The translations under genes were made by a program, and so were the position numbers. From positions 1 to 64,000 of the forward strand of contig JAGBFR010000025.1 in assembly GCA_017936375.1 (NCBI GenBank): 64,000 bases of DNA. Direction: 5' to 3'. Shown one piece after another: positions 55,750-64,000 of the stretch (the first letter of the stretch is position 1; each line of letters starts with the position of its first letter). Under the pieces are notes generated by a model. That model was not told the DNA's origin and ran no database searches. It saw only the letters and a list, made by a program, of their open reading frames with translations. The stretch is from Clostridia bacterium. Lineage in GTDB: Bacteria; Bacillota; Clostridia; Christensenellales; Aristaeellaceae.

Positions 55750-56644
55750 AATCTTCTCGACGGAGGAAAGCAGGGCGGATGAGCGGCGCGAGAAGGTCAC
55801 GGAGATTCCGCTTTCACAGCTTCATCCGTTCAGAAATCATCCCTTCAAGGTGCAGGACGATGAGAGAATGGCAGATACGGCTGAGAGCATCCGGGAATAC
55901 GGAGTTCTTGTTCCTGCGATTGTCCGTCCACGGGAAGAAGGCGGTTTCGAGATTGTTGCCGGTCACAGACGAAAGCGCGGATGTGAAATCGCTGGGCTTG
56001 ACACGATGCCGGTGATTGTCCGTGATCTGGATGACGATGCAGCGACGATCATCATGGTTGACAGCAACATCCAGCGCGAGAGTCTTTTGCCCAGCGAAAG
56101 AGCGTTTGCGTACAAGATGAAGCTGGATGCCATGAAAAGACAAGCCGGAAGGCCGAGCAAGGGAAATTATTCCCAAGTTGGGAATAATTCTTTGGGAACG
56201 ACTTCAAGTGAGCTTATGGCTCAACAAATTGGCGAAAGCAAGAATCAAATATTCAGATTCATTCGCCTCACCAACCTGATTCCTGAACTGCTGGAAATGG
56301 TCGATAATCGCAAGATTGCGTTCAATCCTGCCGTGGAACTGTCGTATCTCAAACAGGACGAGCAGACGGAACTTCTGGACGCTATGGACAGCGAACAGGC
56401 GACACCTTCGCTTTCTCAGGCACAGCGCCTGAAGAAGTTCAGTCAGGAAGGGCGCTTGTCCATCGACGTGATGCGCGCGATCATGTCGGAAGAAAAGAAA
56501 AGCGATCTGGATCGTGTGACGCTATCGAGCGAGAAGCTGTCAAAATACTTCCCCAAGTCATGGACGCCTTCGCAGATGGAAAACCAAATCATCAAGCTCC
56601 TTGAAAGCTGGTACAAACGACGCCAGCAGATGCAGGAGCGGTAA
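55706..56644 (+). CDS. parB: ParB/Spo0J-type partition protein
   Basis: 312 residues from TTG 55706 (AAGGAGGTGCTCAAGA), inside the end of parA. The ParB/Srx N-terminal domain has ERMADTAESIREYGVLVPAIVRP and VAGHRRKRGCEIAGL (the CTP-binding GxRR-like box as GHRRKRG). A central HTH (SSELMAQQIGESKNQIFRFIRL) binds parS. The C-terminus is helical. Longer upstream frames overlap parA and lack support. Confidence 0.9.
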   Translation: MKGSGRKLSLTSYDEIFSTEESRADERREKVTEIPLSQLHPFRNHPFKVQDDERMADTAESIREYGVLVPAIVRPREEGGFEIVAGHRRKRGCEIAGLDTMPVIVRDLDDDAATIIMVDSNIQRESLLPSERAFAYKMKLDAMKRQAGRPSKGNYSQVGNNSLGTTSSELMAQQIGESKNQIFRFIRLTNLIPELLEMVDNRKIAFNPAVELSYLKQDEQTELLDAMDSEQATPSLSQAQRLKKFSQEGRLSIDVMRAIMSEEKKSDLDRVTLSSEKLSKYFPKSWTPSQMENQIIKLLESWYKRRQQMQER

Positions 56645-56666
56645 CGCCCTGCATGGGCGTTTTTTT
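56644..56666 (+). terminator. Terminator after parB
   Basis: ACGCCC-TGCAT-GGGCGT followed by seven T, overlapping the parB stop. Confidence 0.85.
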
Positions 56667-56694
56667 GTATCCGTGAGGAAAGGGGGAAACCAGC

Positions 56695-57606
56695 GTGGCG
56701 TTTTTTCGCGTGGAGAAAACGAGGGATTACACGGTTATGGCAAACCATCACCTGAAAAACAGGAATCTGACGCTCAAGGCCAAGGGGCTGCTGTCCGTCA
56801 TGCTTTCGCTGCCGGATGATTGGGATTTCACACTCAAGGGGCTGGCGCGGATCAACCGCGAGGGCATCGACGCGATCCGGGAAGGGATCAGGGAACTTGA
56901 GCAGGCTGGTTATGTGATGCGACACAGGGTACGGGACGAGCGGGGAAAGCTGCGCGGCAATGAATACGTGATCTATGAACGCCCGCAGCTGCCAACATCG
57001 GATTGTCCTGCGCAGGAAAAGCCTGCGTTGGAAAACCCAACGTTGGATAATCCAACGCAGGAAAACCCAACGTTGGAAAAACCTACGTTGGAAAATCCAA
57101 TGCAATTAAATACTCAAGGAACAAGTACGTATTCCCCAAATACGTATGTACCCAATACTCATGCAGAAAATCCTAATCCATCAAATCCTTATCCATCCTT
57201 CAGGCAGACGCCTGCGCGGGAAACGGATGGAGTGATGGAGCTGATGGATGCCGTCCGCAGCCAGATCGGCTATGACTGCATTGCGGACAGGTTCAACCGG
57301 GAACGCCTGGATGAAATCGTCGAGCTCATCACGGAGATTCTTGCTTCCCAGAGTGAAACCATCACGATATCTGGCATGGCGTACCCGGCAGCGCTGGTGA
57401 AGCGGCGCTTTGAAATGATCAACAGCCTGCATATCGAGTTTGTCTTTGCCAGCCTTGAGCAGAGCGCAAGCCCGATCCGCAACATCAAGCAGTACCTCAA
57501 AACGACGCTGTTCAATGCGACCGGCACGATGAACAGTTATTATGACGCGCTGGTTCGACACGAACAGCGAAGAAAATACGATTGGATGGATGATCTGGAT
57601 GGATAG
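56695..57606 (+). CDS. Replication-initiator-like winged-helix protein with DUF6017
   Basis: 303 residues from GTG 56695 (GGAAAGGGGG upstream). Residues ~1-95 are a winged-helix replication/regulatory domain (NHHLKNRNLTLKAKGLLSVMLSLP, GIDAIREGIRELEQAGYV), common in clostridial integrative elements. A pentapeptide-repeat linker (105-139: PALEN, PTLDN, PTQEN, PTLEK, PTLEN) follows. The C-terminal ~120 residues match DUF6017 (DGVMELMDAVRSQIGYDC...). It probably starts replication of the excised element or regulates it. The 15-bp linker repeats are described separately. Confidence 0.82.
   Translation: MAFFRVEKTRDYTVMANHHLKNRNLTLKAKGLLSVMLSLPDDWDFTLKGLARINREGIDAIREGIRELEQAGYVMRHRVRDERGKLRGNEYVIYERPQLPTSDCPAQEKPALENPTLDNPTQENPTLEKPTLENPMQLNTQGTSTYSPNTYVPNTHAENPNPSNPYPSFRQTPARETDGVMELMDAVRSQIGYDCIADRFNRERLDEIVELITEILASQSETITISGMAYPAALVKRRFEMINSLHIEFVFASLEQSASPIRNIKQYLKTTLFNATGTMNSYYDALVRHEQRRKYDWMDDLDG
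57007..57111 (+). repeat. Tandem 15-bp repeats inside the initiator gene
   Basis: Seven 15-base units encode PAQEK, PALEN, PTLDN, PTQEN, PTLEK, PTLEN and PMQLN. Central units contain the palindrome CCAACGTTGG. Either a simple protein linker repeat or iterons within the rep gene. Confidence 0.7.
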
Positions 57607-57680
57607 GATGGGATATGGATGCCGCTCGCCGCCGCCAGAGGATGGGCAGCATTTCACAACGACAAACAGGAGGAATCCCA

Positions 57681-58625
57681 ATGAGCAAGCACAACGACAG
57701 GAAACACAGTGGACGCAAAGGCGTCATGGGTACGTTTCTGGCGCTTCTTCTGATCGGCGCGCTGGCAATTGCCGTGCCGGTCATCATGCAGGATATGGAG
57801 CTGAACCGCGATGCGGCGGAATACGAGGAACTGCGTAAGTCATTGGTGACCGCAGTGCCCGTACCGACGCCGGATGAACCCAAGCCGGTCGATCCGGCTG
57901 TGAACGTAGGCATTCCGGACGAAACGGAAACGCCGGACAGCGAAACCGAGGAAAGCGGCGATGAGTCGGTGCCGCCCGCAGCGGCGGCAGAACCGCAGGC
58001 AACCGAGAACCCGGCAGCAGAGGAATCTGCTGCCCCTTCTCAGGTGCAGGAAGAGAGAACCGTGCCCGATATGGCGGCGCTCAAGGCACAGAATGACGAT
58101 TTCGCCGCCTGGATTCAGATTCCGGGTACGAATGTCGATTATCCCGTGGTGGTGTCGGACGATACAGAATACTACCTGACGCATACGTTCACCGGGAAGG
58201 AAAGCAAGATCGGCACGCTCTTTTCTCTGGCGAAGACCGATTACGCAGCGCCCAGCAGGAACATTGCCATCTACGGTCACAACATCAAGAGCAGCGGAAA
58301 CAACATGTTCCGCACGCTCCACTCCTACAAGGATCAGGACTTCTATGACGAACACGATACCGTTTACTTCGATACGCTGTATCGCTCCGGCGCGTATTCC
58401 ATCTTTGCGGTGCTCAACATGATCGACGGTGAATGGGACCCGTCCACGGCGATGTTCGTGGATGATGATGCGTTCATGCGATTCGTTGAGCGCGCAAGAG
58501 CACAGTCCATGTACGAGACGGGCGTGGATGTGACGCCGCAGGATGAAATCCTCACGCTCATCACCTGTGACCGTTCATACAGCTCCCCGGATGGCCGCCT
58601 GCTGGTGATGGCAGTCAGACAGTAA
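57681..58625 (+). CDS. srtB: Class B sortase
   Basis: 314 residues from ATG 57681 (CAGGAGGAATCCCA). One membrane anchor (~15-36), a Pro/Glu-rich spacer (~60-135), then the sortase domain. The catalytic triad is visible: His in AIYGHNIKSSG, Cys in LTLITCDRS and Arg in DGRLLVMAVRQ. Class B sortases attach or polymerise surface proteins at (N/S)PxTG-like motifs. The adjacent Cna-B giant is the obvious substrate; its sorting signal lies outside the window. Confidence 0.92.
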   Translation: MSKHNDRKHSGRKGVMGTFLALLLIGALAIAVPVIMQDMELNRDAAEYEELRKSLVTAVPVPTPDEPKPVDPAVNVGIPDETETPDSETEESGDESVPPAAAAEPQATENPAAEESAAPSQVQEERTVPDMAALKAQNDDFAAWIQIPGTNVDYPVVVSDDTEYYLTHTFTGKESKIGTLFSLAKTDYAAPSRNIAIYGHNIKSSGNNMFRTLHSYKDQDFYDEHDTVYFDTLYRSGAYSIFAVLNMIDGEWDPSTAMFVDDDAFMRFVERARAQSMYETGVDVTPQDEILTLITCDRSYSSPDGRLLVMAVRQ

Positions 58626-58655
58626 TGAAAAGCACAACTGGAAGGAGGAACGGCA

Positions 58656-61600
58656 TTGAAACTGACGAAAGGCAAAGTGATCTCAGCGCTGCTGGTTTTG
58701 CTGCTGGTGCTTCTTGCGCTCTTCCCGATTCCGGCGACGTCGGAAAGCGGGATGGGAGAAGAGGCGGCGATTGAAATCACGATCCCGGATGAAGAACCGC
58801 CGGAAGAACCCGAAGCGATTCAGATTGAGCTGGATGCGGATGACGATGAACCGGCGCAGGAAGATGTTCCTGAGATTGAGGTGTCCTTGGAGGAAACCGA
58901 AGATGATCTGCCGGATGAAGAACCAGCAGACGAGCTGGTGATCGAAGATATCCAGATCACCGAAGAAGCGCCGGAAGAACCCGTGCAGTCGGAAGAACCT
59001 GCACAGCCGGAAGAAGAACCGGCTGATCTGGCGGGCGTGATTGCGGCACACGGATATGCGTATGTGGTGACAACCGGTGAAACGAAGGTGTATGGTTCTT
59101 CGGATTTGGCGGAAGATCAGCACGTTTTCACGATTACAGGCGGTCAGCCGCTTCTGGCAACGGCTTGTATTGACAGCGAAACACATTCCAGTATCAAGGT
59201 CTGGTTCATCACGGGAACCGGTGAGGCGATGACCGGCTATGTGCCCGCGCAGTTCCTGGAGGAAGCGCCGCTTGATGTGGATGAAGCCAATGCGGTGGCT
59301 GCCTATGGTTCCGGCTATGTGGATTCGGAAGCGGGCATTCTGCTGGCCTTTGTCGTTCTGGGAGAGTTCCCGCAGACGATGGAGGAAACAGCGCCTGACG
59401 ACATGGTGGCGGAGGACATTCAGATTCCTGACGAGGAAGAGAGCGCAGCCATCGAAGTGGTGCTGCCGGATGAACAGGAGGACGAATCGATTCCCGCTGA
59501 GCCTGAGACAACTGAAGAGCATGAAGAAATCCCCGATTCCAAGCAGATGCTTGCTGAAATCGGGGATTTTGCTTATGTCACGACGAATACGCGAGCCTTC
59601 ATGGAGGTCGATGAATCGGCTGCGGACGATTACTACGGCGACTATTTCCTTGGCTACTTCCTCAAGGACGCCGCTGTTCAGGTCGAGGACGTAGTGACAG
59701 ATTTCCTTGACCGCACATGGTACAGCGTCTCATACATCTACGGCCCGGATGAAGGCGACGGCCTGACCTGTGAAATCGTCGGCACGGTATACGTCCTTGC
59801 AGAAGAAACGGAGCAGACCGATCTTGATGAGCGAACGGCGACGGATTACGGATATCCGCCTGATTATTTCAGGCCGATACTGCTGTCATCGTTCTATGTG
59901 GATCTGGAAGACCATTATGGCGGTGTGGCGAGCTTCTATGTCGGAGAATCCGGCCTGCATGCCACGACCGGTCACGACAACGAGTATAAGCAGATCGCCC
60001 GGCACGACGAGTACGGCACGATCTTTGCTACGCCGCATTACCTCAAGGGAGAGACGGCGTACTGCCTTGAGCATACCCAGCCCAGCCCGGTTGTACGCGA
60101 TCATGCTTCCGGCCCTTATCAGATCGTCGATCTGGACGGCTACAAGGTGACGCCCGGTTACTCCGGCTACATCTTCTCGGATAAGACCATGCACGCGCTT
60201 GCATGGGTGCTGCGGCATACCTACCCGTTCATGGTGCTGGATCGCAGCGATTCGGATAACGAAGTCTGGTGCCGCGTTGCCGGTCAGTTTGCCATGCGTG
60301 AGGTCATCAAGCAGCTTGAAGGCGATTTCTACGTCATGGACTATTGGGAGATGGACGAGTTCTATCGCGCCTACGATCAGGCTCCCGGCGTCTATCTGGA
60401 TTATGCCAGATGGCTGGCGGAGGAAGCACTGGCCTACGTAGAGGATTACGGAAACGTCACGGTATCGAATAAATCCGTCAGCGCGTCCGGCGGCAAGTAC
60501 ATCGGCACGGCAACGCTGTATACGAGCGCGGACAGACTGCGCATCAGCACATCGGTTGGTTCGGTTTCAGGTCACTCCGGTGGCAGCGATGGCGAATACT
60601 ATTACGTGTACAGCGGCGATACGATCTCCATCACGTCCAGCAAGAGCAAGTTCTCCGTGCCGATTGAGATCATGCCTTCTGCGGATGATGAGGCGCGCTT
60701 CTATGTTGGCGTCACCTATGAGGATATTCAGAAGCTGGTTCTGCCGGTATACGGCGAGCCGTATCCGATCCTTGCGACGTCGCTGGATTTTGAAGTGCCT
60801 CACGGCTCTGTCACGGTGAGCAAGAAGAGTGCACAGACCGGTGCGCTGCTGCCGGGAGCCGTCTTTGAGCTTTTGAACAGCTCCGGCAGCGTCGTGCAGA
60901 CGCAGACGACCGGGGCAAATGGCACGGCGACGTTCAGCAACCTGACGCCGGGTACTTACAGCGTCCGTGAAAAGACAGCGCCGCAGGGCTATCTGCTTTC
61001 GGCGACGAGTTCGCAAAGCGTCACGGTGACGGCAGGCGTCAATGCACAGGTGAGCTTCTCCAATGAAGTCAGCAAGTCGAGAATCCGGATCATCAAGACG
61101 GATTCGTTGACCGGCGATGCGCTGGCTGGTGCAGAGTTCACGATTACACGCCTGTCTGCACCGTCTGGCGGTTCGGGCGTTGGGAGCGTCGCGGCAGTCC
61201 TGACGACGGGTGCAGATGGCACGGCTGAAACCGGCTGGCTTGAATGGGGCAGGTACAGGATTGAAGAAACCAAAGTGCCTGAACATTATGAGGACAGCGG
61301 CTTTGTCACGGAGATCGATGCGTATGAAAACGGCAGAACGTATGAGTTCAGCGTGAAGAATACGCCGGTCTGTGGTTACATCCAGCTGACCAAGACGGAT
61401 GCTGAGCGCGGCATCCCACTCAGCGGCGTCCAGTTCGATATCTATCACAATGACGCCTACGGATCGGGGCTTGCCGGCAGCATGACGACGGATGCAGACG
61501 GAATTGCGCATTCCGGGCCGCTGCGAAAGGGAACGTATCGCGTGGAAGAGCATGCGAATCCCGAAGGCTATACCGGCGAGCTGACAACGCTTGACGCAGT

Positions 61601-64000
61601 GGTAAAACCGGATGAAACGACAGCGCTTGAAGCTGAGAACCAGCCGATTCAGGGAAAGATTCGGATTGTCAAAACGGATGAGCTGACCGGCGAAGCACTT
61701 GCAGGCGCAGAGTTCACGATCACGCGCATCGAAGCCTCTCCAGCTGCGAACGGCGCTGGTGTTGGCGAAACGACAACCATCACGACGGACGAAAGCGGCA
61801 TTGCTGAAACCGGATGGCTTGACTATGGTACATATCGCATCACAGAAACCGTTGTCCCGGAACATTTCGTGGACAGCGGTTTTTCTGTTGAGGTAGACGT
61901 CCATGAGGATCAGCAGACCTATACCGTAGATGTTCCGAATGAACCGACGAAGGGATACATCCAGATCGTCAAGACGGACAGCCTCGATCAGACGCCGATT
62001 GAGGGCGTGCAGTTTGATATCTACTACAACGACGAGTATGGCGAAGGGCTTGCGGCGACCATGACGACCAATGCAGACGGCGTAGCGGTTTCGCAGCCGC
62101 TTCGCAAGGGCAGGTACATCGTGCGCGAGCACGACAATCCTACCGGCTATGTCTCTGAGCTGATCGAGCTGAACGCTGCGGTCAAGTCGGATGAAACGAC
62201 GTATCTGAGCGCAGAGAATGAACCGATTCAGGGGCAGATTCGGATCGTCAAAACGGATGAGCTGACCGGCGAAGCGCTTGCGGGCGCGGAGTTCACGATC
62301 ACCAGAATCAGCGGCCTGCCGTCTCATAAGGGCGCGGGCAACGGCGATGTTGTTGCCGTGCTGACTACGGATGCTTCCGGCGTTGCGGTTTCTCCGCTTC
62401 TGACGTGGGGCGTATACCGGGTGGAAGAGACGAAGGTGCCGGAGCATTTCGTGGACAATGGATTCACCGCTGATGTGACCATCGACGCGGAGAATATGCA
62501 GACCTATGAGGTTGCGGCGGAAAACGAGCCGACAAAGGGCTACATCCGAATCACCAAAACGGACAGGGTAAACGGCAATCCGATTGCCGGTGTTCGTTTT
62601 GATGTCTACTACAACGATCAGTACGGTGAAGGTCTGGCGACGAGCATGGTGACGGATGAAAACGGCGTCGCTGTATCTGAGCCGATCCGCAAGGGACGAT
62701 ACATCGTCAGGGAAAGCGGCGCAACGACCGGCTATCATTTTGAAGAGGTCACGCTGGATGCTACGGTCAGATCGGATGAAACGACGGAGCTTGCGGCAAC
62801 CAACATGCCTGTGCTGGTCAAACTGAGGATTTACAAGCGGGACGCCGGGGAGATGGCTCCCAAGAGCATCGGCCTGAAGGCTCGCGGCGACGGTATCCTG
62901 ACCGGAGCGGAGTTTCAGGTGCTTGCTGCCGAGGACATCGTGGATCGACAGGGAAATGTGGTACATCCCATAGGCAGCATCGTCGTGGATTCCATTGTGA
63001 CCGAAGGCGATGACGCGGCAGCTCTTACCGATAACCTCTGGCCCGGTCTGTATGAGATCGTGGAAGTGACGCCGCCTGAAGGTTATCATCTGAGCAGCGA
63101 GCCGATCATTGTGGACGCGAGAAGCGCTGCGCAGCAGTCGGAGGAAGCGGTCATCATCTACGAAGGGACGAAATCCAATGAGATCATGACCGGCGCGCAG
63201 GCTATCGTGAAAATCCTTGGCAGCGGCGATCATAACCCCGATCCGGATCGCGTGGAGATTCCTGAACCCGGAGCAGAGTTTGAGGTTTATCTCAAGCGCG
63301 CTGGATCGTATGAGAACGCGAGAGACATCGAGCGCGATTACCTGGTGACGGATGAAAACGGCTATGCCAGAACCAAGGAGCTTCCGTATGGCGTGTATGT
63401 GCTCAGGCAGACGGTCGGCAAGGACGGCTATGAGCTCAAGAGCGCTATCGAGTTTAAGATCGACGGTACGGAAGATCTCATTTATCCGCCGATCATGACG
63501 CTCAGCGACAGACCGATCCTGTATCGCCTGCGCCTGATCAAGACGGATGCCAAGACCGGCAAGGTGATTACGCTGCCCGGAGCTTCGTTCAAGCTCAAGG
63601 ACGCGGACGGCAATTACGTGAGGCAGACGGTTTACTATCCGACAGAGAGGGAAATCGACACCTTCACAACGGATGATTCCGGTGCGGTGACGCTGCCGGA
63701 GACGGTTGGCTGGGGACTTTACTTCATCGAGGAAGTCAAAGCGCCGCAGGGCTATCTGATCAGGGATCAGGAACTGGCTGTTTTCGTGGGCAGAGACGGC
63801 GATACGCCGGACGGCGTGTATGAACTGGATATCGAGATTCCCAATGATCCGGTAAGCGGCAGGATTGTGGTGCACAAGAAGGGTCTTCAGATGACCGGTG
63901 TGCATGAAGAAAAGGACGAGTATGGTAATACGGTGTATGCGCCGGTTTTTGAAGAACGATATCTTGCAGGCGCGGTCTTTGAAGTGCGCACTGCGGAGGA
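58656..64000 (+). CDS. Giant Cna-B (SpaA) adhesin with probable thioester domain, 3'-truncated by window
   Basis: At least 1781 residues. TTG start at 58656 behind GGAAGGAGGAACGGCA, with signal peptide KGKVISALLVLLLVLLALFPIPATS. An acidic Glu/Pro region containing SH3-like parts (GVIAAHGYAYVVTTGETKVYG; DFAYVTTNTRAFMEV) is followed by a TED/TQxA-like domain (C470 in TAYCLEH and Q544 in AGQFAMREV could form a thioester). From ~residue 714 there are at least ten Cna-B domains (xxIxKTDxxTGxxLxGAxFxI ... GxYxxxExxxPxGY) with Lys/Asn/Glu positions for isopeptide bonds. It should be a long, covalently stabilised surface fibre displayed by the neighbouring sortase. Confidence 0.9.
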   Translation, partial: MKLTKGKVISALLVLLLVLLALFPIPATSESGMGEEAAIEITIPDEEPPEEPEAIQIELDADDDEPAQEDVPEIEVSLEETEDDLPDEEPADELVIEDIQITEEAPEEPVQSEEPAQPEEEPADLAGVIAAHGYAYVVTTGETKVYGSSDLAEDQHVFTITGGQPLLATACIDSETHSSIKVWFITGTGEAMTGYVPAQFLEEAPLDVDEANAVAAYGSGYVDSEAGILLAFVVLGEFPQTMEETAPDDMVAEDIQIPDEEESAAIEVVLPDEQEDESIPAEPETTEEHEEIPDSKQMLAEIGDFAYVTTNTRAFMEVDESAADDYYGDYFLGYFLKDAAVQVEDVVTDFLDRTWYSVSYIYGPDEGDGLTCEIVGTVYVLAEETEQTDLDERTATDYGYPPDYFRPILLSSFYVDLEDHYGGVASFYVGESGLHATTGHDNEYKQIARHDEYGTIFATPHYLKGETAYCLEHTQPSPVVRDHASGPYQIVDLDGYKVTPGYSGYIFSDKTMHALAWVLRHTYPFMVLDRSDSDNEVWCRVAGQFAMREVIKQLEGDFYVMDYWEMDEFYRAYDQAPGVYLDYARWLAEEALAYVEDYGNVTVSNKSVSASGGKYIGTATLYTSADRLRISTSVGSVSGHSGGSDGEYYYVYSGDTISITSSKSKFSVPIEIMPSADDEARFYVGVTYEDIQKLVLPVYGEPYPILATSLDFEVPHGSVTVSKKSAQTGALLPGAVFELLNSSGSVVQTQTTGANGTATFSNLTPGTYSVREKTAPQGYLLSATSSQSVTVTAGVNAQVSFSNEVSKSRIRIIKTDSLTGDALAGAEFTITRLSAPSGGSGVGSVAAVLTTGADGTAETGWLEWGRYRIEETKVPEHYEDSGFVTEIDAYENGRTYEFSVKNTPVCGYIQLTKTDAERGIPLSGVQFDIYHNDAYGSGLAGSMTTDADGIAHSGPLRKGTYRVEEHANPEGYTGELTTLDAVVKPDETTALEAENQPIQGKIRIVKTDELTGEALAGAEFTITRIEASPAANGAGVGETTTITTDESGIAETGWLDYGTYRITETVVPEHFVDSGFSVEVDVHEDQQTYTVDVPNEPTKGYIQIVKTDSLDQTPIEGVQFDIYYNDEYGEGLAATMTTNADGVAVSQPLRKGRYIVREHDNPTGYVSELIELNAAVKSDETTYLSAENEPIQGQIRIVKTDELTGEALAGAEFTITRISGLPSHKGAGNGDVVAVLTTDASGVAVSPLLTWGVYRVEETKVPEHFVDNGFTADVTIDAENMQTYEVAAENEPTKGYIRITKTDRVNGNPIAGVRFDVYYNDQYGEGLATSMVTDENGVAVSEPIRKGRYIVRESGATTGYHFEEVTLDATVRSDETTELAATNMPVLVKLRIYKRDAGEMAPKSIGLKARGDGILTGAEFQVLAAEDIVDRQGNVVHPIGSIVVDSIVTEGDDAAALTDNLWPGLYEIVEVTPPEGYHLSSEPIIVDARSAAQQSEEAVIIYEGTKSNEIMTGAQAIVKILGSGDHNPDPDRVEIPEPGAEFEVYLKRAGSYENARDIERDYLVTDENGYARTKELPYGVYVLRQTVGKDGYELKSAIEFKIDGTEDLIYPPIMTLSDRPILYRLRLIKTDAKTGKVITLPGASFKLKDADGNYVRQTVYYPTEREIDTFTTDDSGAVTLPETVGWGLYFIEEVKAPQGYLIRDQELAVFVGRDGDTPDGVYELDIEIPNDPVSGRIVVHKKGLQMTGVHEEKDEYGNTVYAPVFEERYLAGAVFEVRTAE
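61080..62809 (+). repeat. Three tandem double Cna-B modules
   Basis: Modules start at 61080, 61656 and 62235 (192-193 residues each). Each has one domain beginning IRI(I/V)KTD(S/E)LTG(D/E)ALAGAEF and a second beginning GYI(Q/R)(L/I)xKTD with the FD(I/V)Y core. The strong similarity of copies 2 and 3 suggests recent internal duplication. Confidence 0.85.

Noticed and set aside
57007-57111. Short tandem repeats as a second CRISPR array
   Set aside because: Unit is 15 bases, contiguous, in frame with a protein linker, and has no spacers.
60567-63905. Minus-strand 1112-residue open frame
   Set aside because: Antisense shadow of the Cna-B adhesin, whose + frame has clear domains, signal peptide and ribosome site.

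Overview
The window looks like a chromosomal segment of a GC-rich, anaerobic-type Firmicute (class Clostridia, probably a gut lineage). Reasons: strong AGGAGG ribosome sites, PurR of the Bacillus type, class III fructose-bisphosphatase, the NifU-like/GGGtGRT gene pair, coexisting GluRS and GlnRS, a small SRP RNA, and a ParA/ParB/sortase/Cna-B element typical of clostridial integrative elements. I cannot name the genus.

Layout. 1-5.0 kb is disturbed DNA: the last codons of what looks like a large serine recombinase, a tyrosine integrase broken exactly at its HxxR box, an SGNH esterase, and a YesM-type histidine kinase fused in frame to the C-terminal half of FtsH (a deletion scar or an assembly chimera). 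5.1-43.3 kb is ordinary core chromosome: PHP phosphatase, VanW protein, RidA, Fbp, HAD, ACT/UPF0210 pair, PepF, a HAD-thymidylate kinase fusion, MnmA, a collagen-like surface protein beside a glycosyltransferase, a D,D-carboxypeptidase, a pseudouridine synthase, a zinc-ribbon/TPR membrane protein, acyltransferase, endonuclease IV, PanE, asparaginase, MurC, PurR, Pth, Mfd, SRP RNA, DeoB, an RluA-type synthase, an HD hydrolase, an AEC transporter and an AAC(6')-like acetyltransferase. An AT-rich orphan gene follows, then the glnS-gltX operon on the minus strand.

47.5-52.66 kb is a compact type II-A CRISPR-Cas locus. It has a complete tracrRNA with its own promoter and terminator on the minus strand, an intact 1373-residue Cas9, only the C-terminal third to half of csn2, and a 6-repeat/5-spacer array with a promoter, a leader-anchoring motif and a terminator. 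cas1, cas2 and the front of csn2 are absent. A deletion starting at the cas9 stop codon appears to have removed the adaptation module while leaving the interference machinery and the integration site. This is the most notable system in the window.

After the NifU-like/GGGtGRT pair (52.9-54.6 kb) an integrated mobile element begins: a repeat-rich boundary, parA, parB, a replication-initiator-like gene with an internal 15-bp repeat tract, a class B sortase, and the first 5.3 kb of a giant Cna-B adhesin that runs off the window. Sortase and adhesin probably form one surface-display unit carried by the element.
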